From Begonia masoniana (Eukaryota > Streptophyta > Magnoliopsida > Cucurbitales > Begoniaceae): 64,000 nucleotides of DNA. The stretch lies in contig CM039514.1 of NCBI GenBank assembly GCA_022432975.1, forward strand, positions 11,284,668 through 11,348,667, given 5' to 3'. How positions within the stretch are numbered: the stretch's first letter is position 1; each line of letters opens with the position of its first letter. The notes under the pieces were generated by a model. It saw only the letters and a list, made by a program, of their open reading frames with translations. It ran no database searches and was not told the origin of the DNA. The position numbers and the translations under genes are program-made. This document shows positions 1 to 11,000 of the stretch, in pieces.

Positions 1-15
1 ACCGCCTTATTTGAG

Positions 16-53
16 GCGGTTAACCGCGTTTAGAACAACACGGGGGGTGCAGA
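16..53 (+). repeat. Left arm of a 38-bp inverted repeat (GCGGTTAACC-rich)
   Basis: This stretch starts with the palindrome GCGGTTAACCGC and matches the reverse complement of 2720-2757 at 36 of 38 positions by eye. The flanking bases (1-120) carry further GGCGG/CCGCC motifs. Together the arms bound a 2.7-kb degraded interval, as terminal or subterminal repeats of a DNA transposon would. No target duplication can be tested because the window begins here. Confidence 0.6.
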
Positions 54-179
54 CCCTTACACGTCCCCCGCGTAATGCAGTTACCCGCCTGCTTTGAGGC
101 GATCGACCGCCTATCACGTGAAGTCTCTGAAATATTCGGATCACGGAGTATACTATGGGTGAATATTTTTTCAAAAGAG

Positions 180-1115
180 GGCCAGAATGGTTGACCGTTA
201 TATGAATGCGTTCGACCGTTTTAGCGCTTATTTATGCACGCCCCCTCCTTCTCTTGTTTCTCACCTCCACCACTTTCATATGCCTCATCTCGACAAGATA
301 GTTATCTATCCCGTCAAACCTTTGCCCCCACATACTAGCTTTGTGGTGGTACAATGGCGGTGCGGTGATGGTGGCAGTAGCGTTCTCGGTGGAAGTGGCG
401 TCCTCCATCAGAACATCTCAAGATGTAGAGGCTCTAGGATCTCTCTTGGGCATCCAAGACCCGTCGACTTCGACCAGGCCCGAGTAAGATGAATCCTGTC
501 AAATACATCGCCAGATTTGTGCAATCTGATATGCTCTCCTCTGGGCACATGAAGCTGAGATCGCTCTACGATCTTCTAAATCAATGAACTGAACGGCAAA
601 CTCTCGTGCATGTGACTTACAATCATGAATCCTGGGTCAAACATTGCGCCATTGTATAGCTTCTGCATATAAAGATTCATCTTGTTTACAAGATCTCTAT
701 GTCCATCCCTTGGAAACATGGTGTGGCTGATCAGGTTCTGAACAACCTGAGTCTTGACGTTCAAGAACTTCGATCTTGACTTTCACGAAGCCTACAATGT
801 TTGAATTGCAATGATTTTGCCTCTTATGAACTCCATTCCCTCTGTTGTCCGGGAAAAATCACACTCTCGGGAAGAGTGATAATATTTCTCCGCGTCTTCT
901 TCGTCAAATCCGATTAATTCGTTGATACTGCTTGCAGAGACGACAATATCTATACCGAATATATACAACTCCACACACCCCGTCCTCCCTGTACTAACCA
1001 AGTTCGCATAAAATAGGCAAACCACTCTATCACAGCTATCTCTTTGCATGTCGTACACCCTCTGCAAGGAGATGTTGTCAAACATCTACTTGATCTTTGT
1101 TAGTAAAAATATCGA
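180..1115 (-). pseudogene. Degenerate plant transposon-type protein
   Basis: Two minus-strand reading stretches (1085-792 and 764-576) read in order as one broken protein. The first has a CLFYANL-type motif, then a segment ending INELIGF, then EKYYHSSRE. The second has a FPRDGHRDLVN motif and ends in IVSHMHES. The order resembles the 'putative plant transposon protein' domain found in many plant TE-derived genes; that assignment is from memory of the family and was not searched. The same protein is found, also broken, on the plus strand at 5738-6864, and its first part again on the minus strand at 15767-15975. The tail toward 180 can be followed only loosely. The copies diverge strongly, so this is an old relic with no intact start or stop. 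Confidence 0.5.
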
Positions 1116-1129
1116 TCCTACGAGGATAT

Positions 1130-1700
1130 TCTTAATTAAGTTAATTGCTATAAAATTTTTATAAAAATATTAAAATGATAAATGAAAATAATTAGAAATA
1201 AAATCCGAATGACGATGCAACAAAAGAAAGCAGGATAAGCGAGATAAAATCAATAAATGGAAGCCTTGGCTAAGATCGATTTCTTCATTACGATTGTTTT
1301 ACTACTGATGCTCTGATAATACTCTGCAGCATTGTCTTTGAAAAGCAAGAATCAAATATTTATAGGTTTCGTTCGAATTGCCTATGTAAATTCAATTTAG
1401 AATTTCTCTCGACTTTGAAAGAAGGTAACTAACATTGAATTTCCTAATTGCGCTATTCTTATTGTCATTCAAATCAATGCTAACTATGTTGTAATAATTT
1501 AATTCGATTAATTATTCGTGCATCTTAGAATTTATATTTATTTTTCGATACAATATAAACATGGATCATCAACCTATCTATTGATATGATCTGAATTAAG
1601 CAAGGAATATCACAAATAATTGTTCAATAAACAATCGCATAAACAAATCAAGATCGTAGGAAAATTCATAATGAATACTATCGTCCTAACCAAGTAAAAG
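1130..1700. other. AT-rich intergenic, no gene seen
   Basis: Strongly AT-rich DNA without an extended reading frame, RNA-like hairpin or recognisable TE terminus. I can support no feature here. Confidence 0.6.
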
Positions 1701-1792
1701 ATAAAAAAGATGTCGTCGGTCCTCTTCTGCAGATCCCGAGCTCTTTTCCTTCTCTGGTTCTCTTTTTCTTAAGTATTCTTTCTGTTCCAATT

Positions 1793-2165
1793 CTCTCTCC
1801 AATCCCTGGAATCATGCATGTTTTGATTCTCTCTCCAATCCCTGGAATCATGCATTCTCTTTCTTCCTTTTTGGGATTTGGTTCTTCTTTTCGTTTAAAT
1901 TGTCGTCCACTTCTGCTCTGTCGTCCATTTCTCCCAGTCGTCCACTTCTTCTCTATCGTCCATTTCTCCCAGTCGTCCACTCTCTCTATCGTCCATTTCT
2001 CCCAATCGTCCACTTCTGCTCTGTCGTCCATTTCTCCCAGTCGTCCACTACTCTCTATCGTTTATTTCTCCCAGTCATCCACTCTCTCTATCGTCCACTT
2101 CTGCTAGTCGACTGAAGTTGTCGTCCATTTTCATTTATCGTCCGAAGTTGTCGTCCATTTGCTCT
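1793..2165 (+). repeat. Short direct repeats and a TCGTCCAC minisatellite
   Basis: A phrase containing CCAATCCCTGGAATCATGCA is present twice, at 1793-1819 and 1828-1855. From about 1903 the motif TCGTCCA(C/T) recurs more than ten times with TTCTCCCAG or CTCTATCG spacers. The same GTCGTCCAC phrase appears in the 3' LTR of gypsy A (13440-14165), so this may be the remains of a related LTR. Overlapping serine-rich reading frames here are by-products of the repeat. Confidence 0.7.
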
Positions 2166-2719
2166 GTTGTCCTAGTTGACCGCGCTTCTCCTCATTTAAT
2201 TTGTTTTGACTTTTACTTGATTTTAGCTAGCTTTTCCTCCATAAATCCGCAGCCAAATAATATCCCTTTCTTTCTCTACATATTCAGAGCAACAAATTTC
2301 TCCATTTTTCTTAATTTGATTTCTTCCTTTTTAGTAACCATAGTCTCTGCACACGACCAGTTTCAAAATTCCATCAGCAATGGCTGCGGCTCCTCCTCTC
2401 GGTTTGTCGTCCGGGAAACCTTTCGACTAACAAAAGTTTGGGAGGACCTTTTCAGGTCGGCTTCGTCTATTTTCAAGAGGGTTTTTGGATTTTTTTGGGT
2501 TTAGGCTTGGAATTGTGGTATTTTCTCTGCAAAAATGGGTCGGCTGTGACGATTTCAGCGTGGTTTTGACGATTTTTTGGTCAGTTTTGACAATTTTTGT
2601 TTAGATTTCTAACGATTTGGGGGTGCTCGTATTTTGGATGATTTGGGCATTTGGAAGATTATGATTGAAACCGACGATTTCGGCGGCAAGGGAATGGAAG
2701 GCGGAGGACCGTGTGAGGT
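2166..2719. other. Non-genic stretch
   Basis: Mixed-composition DNA with a 128-codon plus-strand frame (2118-2504) that begins in repeat and shows no domain. The GACGATTT phrase recurs around 2540-2680. I do not accept a gene here. Confidence 0.5.
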
Positions 2720-2757
2720 TCTACACCCCCCGCGTTGTTCTAAACGCGGTTAACCGC
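2720..2757 (-). repeat. Right arm of the 38-bp inverted repeat
   Basis: Reverse complement of 16-53 with two mismatches. GCGGTTAACCGC or one-base variants recur downstream to about 2925, giving a subterminal-repeat look. It marks the likely right end of the degraded element that contains the minus-strand transposon-protein relic. Confidence 0.6.
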
Positions 2758-3105
2758 ATAGTGCGGGAGGTCATATGATTTCACTGGATAACCCCTGCAT
2801 TATGCGGTTAATCGCCGCATTTGCGGCGGTTAACCTCGCTCCAGTATTTGACGCTTTCGGGTAATCGTGTAAGGTATGCGGTTAACCACTGCACCCAGCG
2901 CGAGGTCAGCGGTTAACCGCCAAGCTTTTTTTTGCACTTTCGAAAGTTTAATCTTTTCTTTTTTTACGAACTTTTCTGATACTTCAAGTTTTTTTATGAA
3001 CTTAAGTCTTTTTTTAATTTAGACCTCAAATTTTTTATTTTTTTTTTAAAACTCTCAAAGTGTCATAAATAAACAATTTTAACCTCAAAGGAGGGTGAGG
3101 AGGCT

Positions 3106-3420
3106 GGCCTCTCTCGAGAAGACGACCAGTCCAGCTGGACCCGCCGTCTCGTCCTCAAATTTTTTATTTTTATTTTTATTTTTTCTGTTTGGATAGAGAA
3201 CGGCTTGTCTAAAACCCATCTGTCCTCTTGTGTGGGAAAAACCTATGACTTTTGTCACGGGTTTTGTCATTTAGGAAGAAGACGGCAGGTCCAAGTTGGA
3301 CCAGCCGTCCTTCTCCTCCTAAAATACAAAACTCGTAACTTTTGTCACGGGTTTTTCCCCACGAGAGGACAGCTGGTTTGGGACCAGTCGTCCTTTCTCC
3401 CCTATATAAAACCCTCCATA
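3106..3420 (+). promoter_or_regulatory. Promoter-like block: three dyads and a TATA box
   Basis: Three related dyads are spaced through this block: GTCCAGCTGGAC (3129-3140, a perfect palindrome), GTCCAAGTTGGAC (3289-3301) and CTGGTTTGGGACCAG (3373-3387). The phrase ACTTTTGTCACGGGTTTT is present twice about 91 bp apart (near 3248 and 3339). A strong TATA box, TATATAAA, lies at 3403-3410. This architecture resembles a retroelement U3 promoter. No downstream coding sequence is attached, only the microsatellite. Confidence 0.45.
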
Positions 3421-3599
3421 GTTTTCAAATCACACCAAACTTTCAAAATACTCTTTCGACTATTTTCTTGTTACGACAATATTTATCTGCGTTCACCTGC
3501 TAGGTACGAAGTTTTTTTTTAAATTTTATCATTTATTTTAGGGATTTAAAAAAAACTCTTATATAAGGTGTTAAATCGATATTAAATTTTTTATGCGTA

Positions 3600-3690
3600 T
3601 TTTTTCTTCATTGTATTTTTTATTTGAAATTCTCTTAACAGTTTCTATGTAAATTATAAAAATGTGGTCATTTTATTTTATTTTATTTTA
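3600..3690 (+). repeat. Partial copy of the MULE-like inverted end
   Basis: From TCTTCATTGTATTTT through TTCTATGTAAATT this matches 5565-5650 and, inverted, the 28.3-28.6 kb arm. The match runs to the point where the ATTTT array begins. In the other copies the matching place reads ATTTATTTTATTTT, a natural seed for the array. Confidence 0.55.
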
Positions 3691-3779
3691 TTTTATTTTA
3701 TTTTATTTTATTTTATTTTATTTTATTTTATTTTATTTTATTTTATTTTATTTTATTTTTATTTTTATTTTTATTTTTA

Positions 3780-3810
<31 letters not shown>

Positions 3811-3958
3811 TTATTTTATTTTATTTTATTTTATTTTATTTTATTTTATTTTATTTTATTTTATTTTATTTTTATTTTTATTTTTATTTTTATTTTTATT
3901 TTTATTTTTATTTTTATTTTTATTTTTATTTTTATTTTTATTTTTATTTTTATTTTTA

Positions 3959-3989
<31 letters not shown>

Positions 3990-4667
3990 TTATTTTATTT
4001 TATTTTATTTTATTTTATTTTATTTTATTTTATTTTATTTTATTTTATTTTATTTTATTTTATTTTATTTTATTTTATTTTATTTTATTTTATTTTATTT
4101 TATTTTATTTTATTTTATTTTATTTTATTTTATTTTATTTTATTTTATTTTATTTTATTTTATTTTATTTTATTTTATTTTATTTTATTTTATTTTATTT
4201 TATTTTATTTTATTTTATTTTATTTTATTTTATTTTATTTTATTTTATTTTATTTTATTTTATTTTATTTTATTTTATTTTATTTTATTTTATTTTATTT
4301 TATTTTATTTTATTTTATTTTATTTTATTTTATTTTATTTTATTTTATTTTATTTTATTTTATTTTATTTTATTTTATTTTATTTTATTTTATTTTATTT
4401 TATTTTATTTTATTTTATTTTATTTTATTTTATTTTATTTTATTTTATTTTATTTTATTTTATTTTATTTTATTTTATTTTATTTTATTTTATTTTATTT
4501 TATTTTATTTTATTTTATTTTATTTTATTTTATTTTATTTTATTTTATTTTATTTTATTTTATTTTATTTTATTTTATTTTATTTTATTTTATTTTATTT
4601 TATTTTATTTTATTTTATTTTATTTTATTTTATTTTATTTTATTTTATTTTATTTTATTTTATTTTA
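3670..4667 (+). repeat. Giant (ATTTT)n / (ATTTTT)n microsatellite, 998 bp
   Basis: Uninterrupted pentanucleotide ATTTT, with two internal blocks of hexanucleotide ATTTTT (about 3755-3805 and 3869-3985). From about 3985 to 4667 it is pure pentamer. The period of 5 gives a 15-nt cycle with no stop codon, so a false frame of several hundred F/I/L/Y codons runs through it. Confidence 0.98.
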
Positions 4668-4991
4668 GTTTGATAATTACTTTGATTCGGACTATTATAG
4701 TATTTGCTAGTTTGAAATTTCTATCGGCTTCATTTATCGAGGCTCGAAAAAATATGGGTCTGAATCATGGTTATTTTTCTTCAACCTGCCATGCCCATTT
4801 CTGCAAATTGTTCCTAAGAAAACTCAAATGAGTTTTGATAATTACTTTGATTCGGACTGTTATAGTGTTTGCTGGTTTGAAATTTCTACCGACTTCATTT
4901 ATGGAGGCTCTAAAAAATATGGGTCTGAATCATGGTTATTTTTCTTCAACCTGCCATGCCCATTTCTGCAAATTGTTCCTAAGAAAAACTT
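4667..4991 (+). repeat. 162-bp tandem duplication after the microsatellite
   Basis: Copy 1 (4667-4830) and copy 2 (4831-4991) both start AGTTT(T)GATAATTACTTTGA and end at TTGTTCCTAAGAAAA. They differ by about a dozen substitutions and one or two small indels by eye. Copy 2 opens a short reading frame (85 codons, 4835-5092) that copy 1 shares in part, but nothing in it is recognisable. Confidence 0.9.
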
Positions 4992-5499
4992 TGTTTCTTC
5001 TTCGTCATCGTTTAGGAGAATCAGAAAGTGTACTTTTAGGAGCATCTATGCAGTCTAAGAATGGATCTAAATTACATTCTGAAATCTTATAGCTCATGTC
5101 GACTATGGTGTTTATGCGACAGTGACCGTGGCATTCAAAATGAGACACTTGGGTTTCTCTGGCAATTTTCTCTCGTCCTAAACCGGATTATTCGGCGAGA
5201 AACGTTATTTAGCGAGGATGGTTTTAGATTCGTGACAGAAAAGGAGAAAAAAGTGGAGAAGCTCGCTGGAAAGAGAGCGAGGAAAGGAGAGAGAAAGAAA
5301 GCGAGGGCGAGGGGCATTTCAGGTAGTAAAATAGGGTATGTGACGAAAATGTGTCATTTTAACGAAAAATGGCACGGTAGAGGGTGAATTGCCCATTATC
5401 TATATATTAAGGTTGTTTTTGCTCATTATCCTAGTTTACGATGCAAATTGCACTTTTCACTATAATGTGGAGGTCAAATTGCACTTTATCCAATTTTTT
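4992..5499. other. Non-genic flank of the MULE-like element
   Basis: A purine-rich tract (GAGAGAAAGAAAGCGAGG, near 5287) is followed by AT-rich DNA. The phrase 'AAATTGCACTTT' repeats at 5445-5490. Short frames on both strands look accidental. Confidence 0.5.
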
Positions 5500-5922
5500 T
5501 GTATTATTGATGTAAGAGAATTTCAATATTCTCTCGATTTTAGTATTATTATAGAATTTTTTTGTCTTCATTGTATTTTATATTTAAAATTTTTTTAACA
5601 ATTTCTATCTAAATTTTAAAAAAGTGTGCAATTTATTTTATTTTTATTTATTTAATAAAACCATTTTATTCATAATGTCATAGTATTTGAATAACTTATG
5701 AAAATGCTCAATTAATGCTCAATTAATTTTTGTATAAGTGTTGACTTTAGAGGTTGGGAGTCATTGGGGATCAAAAAGATGTTTGAGAATATCGGCCTAT
5801 GCGGGATCAATGCATTTGAATGGCGATACCTGCAAAAGAATAGTTTGCTTGTTCTACGGGAACTTGACATCGTTAGGGAGAAATGGAGTTTTGATTGGTT
5901 TGAGAACGTACATCCTTGGCAG
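5500..5922 (+). repeat. Left long inverted end of the MULE-like element
   Basis: The outer half (5500-5710) matches the reverse complement of 28330-28560, including TTGAATAACTTATGAAA and TTTATTTAATAAAAC. The inner half (5705-5922) matches the reverse complement of 15767-15975, including TTTGAGAATATC and GGTTTGAG(A/G)ACGTACATCCTTG. Long TIRs of hundreds of bases are normal for Mutator-like elements. The right arm was split by gypsy B and solo LTR C, which is why its halves lie 12 kb apart. The outermost bases and 9-bp target duplication were not resolved. Confidence 0.6.
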
Positions 5923-6864
5923 AGAGTTTATGATACGTCTAGAGCTAGTGAATGAAGTGATGAGGTTTGCCATAAAAGGGGCAGAGCAATATTACCATGC
6001 TTCCTGAGACTGCCATTTTTTCACATTGCTCGATGAAGTAGAGTTCCTATGGAAAATTCATCGCAATTACAACATTGGGGCAGTCGTGAAGCCACGATCG
6101 AAAGATTTGAATGTTAGAGGTCAGGTTCTTCGCAACATGCTAGACCACACCCTTCTACCGCGAGAGGGATATCGAAATCTCGTGAACTGGATGGACCACT
6201 ATGTCATGGAGAAGCTGTGCAACGATAAATCTTTTAACCCTGTCTTTTTGATTTTAAGTCACATGCGTGAAGTCGAGCACTGATTCTGAAGATCATCGAG
6301 CGAGTTGGCATTCGAATACCAGTTGGCGAGCAGAGAATACTCCCTAGATCCACCGATGTATTTGACATGACTTAGTTGATACGGATAAGCATCGTTGAAG
6401 TCGATGGCGCTTGGATGCTGAAGAGCAATTCAGGGGCATCCACCTCTCTGGCAGTGACGATGTCGATGGCGCTTGGATGCTGAAGAGCAATCCGGGGGCA
6501 TCAACCTCTTTGGCAGTGCCGATGGATGAGACCACATCGTCGTCATTGGCCCCCTAGGAGGAGGAGGCCAGTGGATGAGACACGAGGTAATATTTGCAGC
6601 AAGTGTATCAGATGCAACAGACGCACTACTAGCAAATGTATGAGATGCAGCAAACACACTACTAGTACCTGCAACAAGTGCTTGAGATACAGCAGAGTTA
6701 GCAGCGGAACATCCAACTCCTCATGAGTCGATGAGCTTGTCGTGGAACAGAGTGGGGTGATCCATTGAGTCACAAATTATCTCGCTGAGTCCTATAGAGA
6801 AATGAACAAGAGGTTCCAGAGTTGGATGGCGAACAACGACAACGATGATGACCCACCGGCATAA
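5738..6864 (+). pseudogene. Degenerate plant transposon-type protein inside the MULE-like element
   Basis: Plus-strand counterpart of the relic at 180-1115. It reads, with frame changes, KRIVCLFYGNLTS, then FAIKGAEQYYHAS (ending 6007), then LPREGYRNLVNWMDHY and ILSHMREVE (6026-6283). A glutamine-rich tail of repeated QQ-Y-MQQTHY units follows (about 6590-6710), then YREMNKRFQSW and a TAA at 6862-6864. Its N-terminal part lies inside the long inverted end, so a copy also sits at the other end of the element. At least three frame breaks make it non-functional. Function is unknown; the name reflects resemblance to a plant transposon-protein family. Confidence 0.5.
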
Positions 6865-6901
6865 TGAAACGAAAGTACAATAAAAAAGAATGACAATGTG
6901 T

Positions 6902-7102
6902 TTATGGGAGAAATGTATTGAAAGGTACCTGCGTCTTGTGATATGTGTGGAAGCTCATAAATATATTTTGAGAAGCAGCGCTTGAAGTTGATTCTCTATT
7001 GGGACAAGTGCAAGTAATATGCCCATGTTTTCGACATATATCACACCGCAAGGTGGAGTTCCTCTTACTAACTCTCAAACTTGACGACTCTTCGACATCT
7101 CG
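6902..7102 (-). pseudogene. C-terminal zinc-knuckle piece of the MULE transposase
   Basis: Minus-strand reading with the knuckle CDICRKHGHITCTCP (C-x2-C-x3-GH-x4-C), typical of the C-terminus of Mutator-type transposases. Its N-terminal side runs straight into the LTR of gypsy A at 7102. Across A, the minus-strand frame resumes at 14647 with KKTRVRD; deleting A and one TSD copy joins the two halves in order. It is therefore the displaced tail of the transposase at 14647-15767. Confidence 0.75.
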
Positions 7103-8094
7103 TGTAACACCCGACATTTTGGCCTTGTAATTATTCCCCGAATCATTAAGCGGGATTAATTTGATATTAATACAATGAATGTTTTGTTAGAAACCAAATC
7201 GACGGAGTTTATATTGAATTGAATAATGGGATAAAAACCAAACTAATGTGTAACTAAACAAAACCATTAGTTAGAGATGCATGGAGGGGCGGTTTGGGAA
7301 GGAATTAAGGTTGGTGGGAGGGAGCCAATGGTTGGATGCCAAATGTCCAAAACTTGCTGAGAAACCTACCTCTTGTCTTCTCTTCTACGTAAACCTTCAG
7401 ATTCTTCCTCTCCTCTCTTTTTCTCTCTTCCAGGTGACCAACGACGATTTTAACCTCAACATTTTTCCTGTTTTCTTCATTTTTCTCCACCTAAGGTAAT
7501 CCTCTAAGCTAGTTAGTAAGTATGGACAAGTCAAATGTTAGTTTTTTTTTGAAGTTTAGGTTAATGTCCGATTTTGCATGCTATAGGTTCGCGAACCACA
7601 GTAGACGTGCGTACAAAGCTTGCTGCATTTCGGACAAGAGGTAAGTTCATGCGTATAAGTTGGCCATTAAGGCCCTACAGCACGGAGATACTAGGTTTTT
7701 GTTCGGGTAGTGAGGTCGTAGGTTATACTATAAGCTAAACGTGTTCTGTGTGTTCTGTTTCATGTTTGTTTTTATTCTGTCTCCTGTATATGTTGAGTTT
7801 AAGCACCGTATTTGTTCATGCATACACGTTTTCTGGAAAACCATGTAAATATTTTTCAGCACCAGATTTGAAGTTATGAAAGTTAAAAATGTGAATGTAA
7901 TGTATGGTTAAGTGTGGACGAGGACTGACATCCTGTCATGTACTCATGTTATGTCCTGTTGCGGCATGTACTCCTGTTGCGCCAGCTCTTCTTCCCACTT
8001 ATACCTTCCTATCCAGTGAAACGTAATGTAATGTAACGTAGTGTTCATGTATTTGAAAATGTTCATGCACAGCATATGCATCACTGCATTTCAT
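7103..8094 (+). repeat. Truncated 5' LTR of gypsy A
   Basis: Closely matches 11896-12890 of the 3' LTR, with scattered substitutions and an 11-bp copy-number difference in the GTGTGTTCTGT repeat. The match stops abruptly after CACTGCATTTCATG near 8094. There the 3' LTR continues with TTCTTACTGAGC, while this copy switches to gag coding sequence. Confidence 0.9.
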
Positions 8095-11000
8095 GGGTTT
8101 ATCAGTTGGAAGCATTAGATGCGAAGTATCAGAGATATAGAGATACATCAAAGAGAATCCTACGTGATGCCCCTCAACAGCAACAACAAAGGCAGTTTGG
8201 GCAGCCACAACGGCAACAGAACAGAGGTGTTAAGAGACCTAATGAGATTGCCGCTTATCAGGACAAGGAGAAAAGAGAAATGGGAGCTCCTCAGCTTCCT
8301 GTATGCCCGCGTTGCCAGAGAAATCAAACGGGGGAATGCAGGCTCTTTACTGGCTGTTGCTTCTGATGCGACAAAGAGGGCCGTAACGTCCAGGATTGCC
8401 CAATGCCCGACACGAGACTGAATCGAGTCGTGCCAAGTATTGCAATGATAGAGGATGATGATGACACACAGCACACGGCGATCACAGGCACAATATTGAT
8501 TTGTGATGCACCTGCTTATACTTTGTTGGACACGGGGGCCACACATTCGTTTGTGGTAATGGACTTTGTGGGTAGGGAGAACTTATGTATTGTGCCGTTA
8601 GATCAACCCTACAGTGTCATGCTACCATCCGGAGAGTTTATGCACTCTGAGCAGGTAGTGCAGGGTGATATAGTGTCAGTTGGAGACCAGAAATTGTATG
8701 CCAATCTTATCATCATCGGTATGAAAGGATACGAGGTAATTCTGGGGATGGACTGGCTGTTTAGACATCACGCCACCATCAATTGCAGGTCCGGGCTCGT
8801 GTCTTTTAAGCGCCCGAACGAGGTAGAGTTCTCCTATCAGGCAATACCAAAGAAACACAGTATGCCTGTTATATCCTCCTTGAAAGCTCAACAGGTGATG
8901 AGGTCAGGATGTATCGAATTTCTTGCACACGTAGTAGATGTTCAAAGGCAAGGTGAGGTGGGACTTCAGAATATTTCGGTAGTTCGAAACTTCCTAGGGG
9001 TCTTCTTAGACGACTTGCCAGGATTGCCACCGGATCGCGAGATTGAGTTCGAAATTGAAGTATGTCCTGGTGCTGAACCGGTATCGAAGAATCCGTATCG
9101 TATGGCGCCAATAGAGCTGAAGGAGTTGAAGACTCAGCTAAAGGAATTGGTGGACAAGGGCTTTGTGCGCCCTAGTTTCTCTCCATGGGGCGCTCCCGTC
9201 TTGTTCGTTAAGAAGAAGGATGGGTCCCTACGTATGTGCATTGATTACCGTGAGCTGAACAAGTTAATCATCAAGAATAAGTACCCGTTGCCGAGGATCG
9301 ACGACTTGTTTGACCAATTACAAAGGGCTCGGGTATTCTCAAAAATTTATTTACGCTCCGGTTATTACCAGTTGAAGGTCAGAGCTGATGATATTCCAAA
9401 GACTGCATTCAGGACCCGATACGGACACTGAATTCTTAGTGATGTCGTTTGGTTTGACTAATGCCCCGGCAGCATTTATGGATCTGATGAACATGATATT
9501 CCAAGATTTTTTGGATAGATTTGTGATTGTCTTCATCGATGACATCTTGGTTTATTCCAGAAGTGAAGCCGAGCATGAGGAGCACTTAGCGATTGTGCTA
9601 TCAACTCTGAAACAACACCAATTATACGCCAAGCTGTCAAAGTGTGAATTCTGGTTAAGCAGGATTAACTTCCTAGGCCACGTGGTGTCTGTAGAAGGAG
9701 TTTCAGTGGATCCGGCCAAGACTCAGGCTGCGAAGGACTGGTCGAGACCGAGGAATGCCAGTGAGGTACGGAGCTTTATCGGGCTAGCTGGTTATTACAG
9801 AAAGTTTATCAAAGGATTTTCTGTGATAGCAAAGCCTATGACCAGCTTAACGAGGAAAGACATCAAGTTTAAGTGGTCTGAAGCTTGTGAGGTGAGTTTT
9901 CAGACGCTTAAACAGAAATTAACCACTGCTCCTTTATTAATATTGTCGGTCGAAGACGGCAAATTCAGTGTGTATTGCGATGCGTCAAAGATTGGCCTGA
10001 GATGAGTGTTGATGCAAGAGGGAAAAGTGGTGGCGTACGCATCTAGACAATTAAAGAATCACGAGCAAAACTACCCTACTCACGACCTTGAGTTAGCGGC
10101 AGTTGTCTTTGCACTGAAAGTATGGAGACACCACTTGTATGGACAATCATGTGAGGTGTTTTCCGATCACAAGAGCTTGAAGTTTATATTTACTCATAAA
10201 GAGTTAAACATGAGGCAACGGCGGTGGCTCGAATTCGTGAAAGATTATGACATCGAGATTAAATACCACCCGGGAAAAGCTAACGTGGTAGCCGATGCGT
10301 TGAGCAGGATGCCGGCTACTATGCAACTGGCCTTGTCGACCATATCAGTGCCCTCGATGACAAAAATTCAGAGGCTTGATTTGGAGGTGGTTTCTAAGCT
10401 ATCGGCCGTGCTGGCGGATCTAACATTACGACCAACCATCCTGGACCGAATTAAAGTGGCCCAGAAAACCAATTCAAAGGAAATGGCCGATATAGTAAGT
10501 AAGTTGCCTATGGCCTCTTCCGAGTTCAGCTATTCGGGAGACGGTATTTTGAAGTTTAAAGACAGATGGTACGTTCCGAGAGATGAAGAGCTACGGAAAG
10601 ACATCTTGTCGAAAGCCCACTCATCTTCTTTCTCGGTGCATCTTGGAAGCACAAAGATGTATCAAGACTTGAAACTTCACTTCTGGTGGCCGAATATGAA
10701 GAACGAAGTAGCCAAATATGTGGAGTCTTGCATGGTATGTCAACAAGTGAAGGCTGAACATCAACGACCAAGTGGAACACTTCAGCCTCTCCCGATCCCT
10801 GAATGGAAGTGGGAGAACATCACTATAGACTTCGTTGTTGGCCTACCGAGGACGACTAGAGGCCATAACAACATATGGATTATTGTAGATAGACTAACGA
10901 AGTCGGCCCACTTTCCACCCGTGAAGACGACCTTCTCTATGGATCAGTATGCATAATTATATATTAACGAGATTATTAAGCTGTATGGTATTCCGGTGTC

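Noticed and set aside
187..492. Plus-strand frame of 101 codons at the window start
   Set aside because: Antisense to the 3' part of the minus-strand transposon-protein relic, with no recognisable motif.
1678..2504. Several frames on both strands over the TCGTCCAC repeats
   Set aside because: Low-complexity serine- or lysine-rich readings created by the minisatellite; no domain and no conserved start.
3662..4831. A 389-codon open frame of repeating FYFIL residues across the microsatellite
   Set aside because: It is the automatic translation of (ATTTT)n, which has no stop codon in any frame on this strand. No domain, no codon bias, no flanking gene structure.
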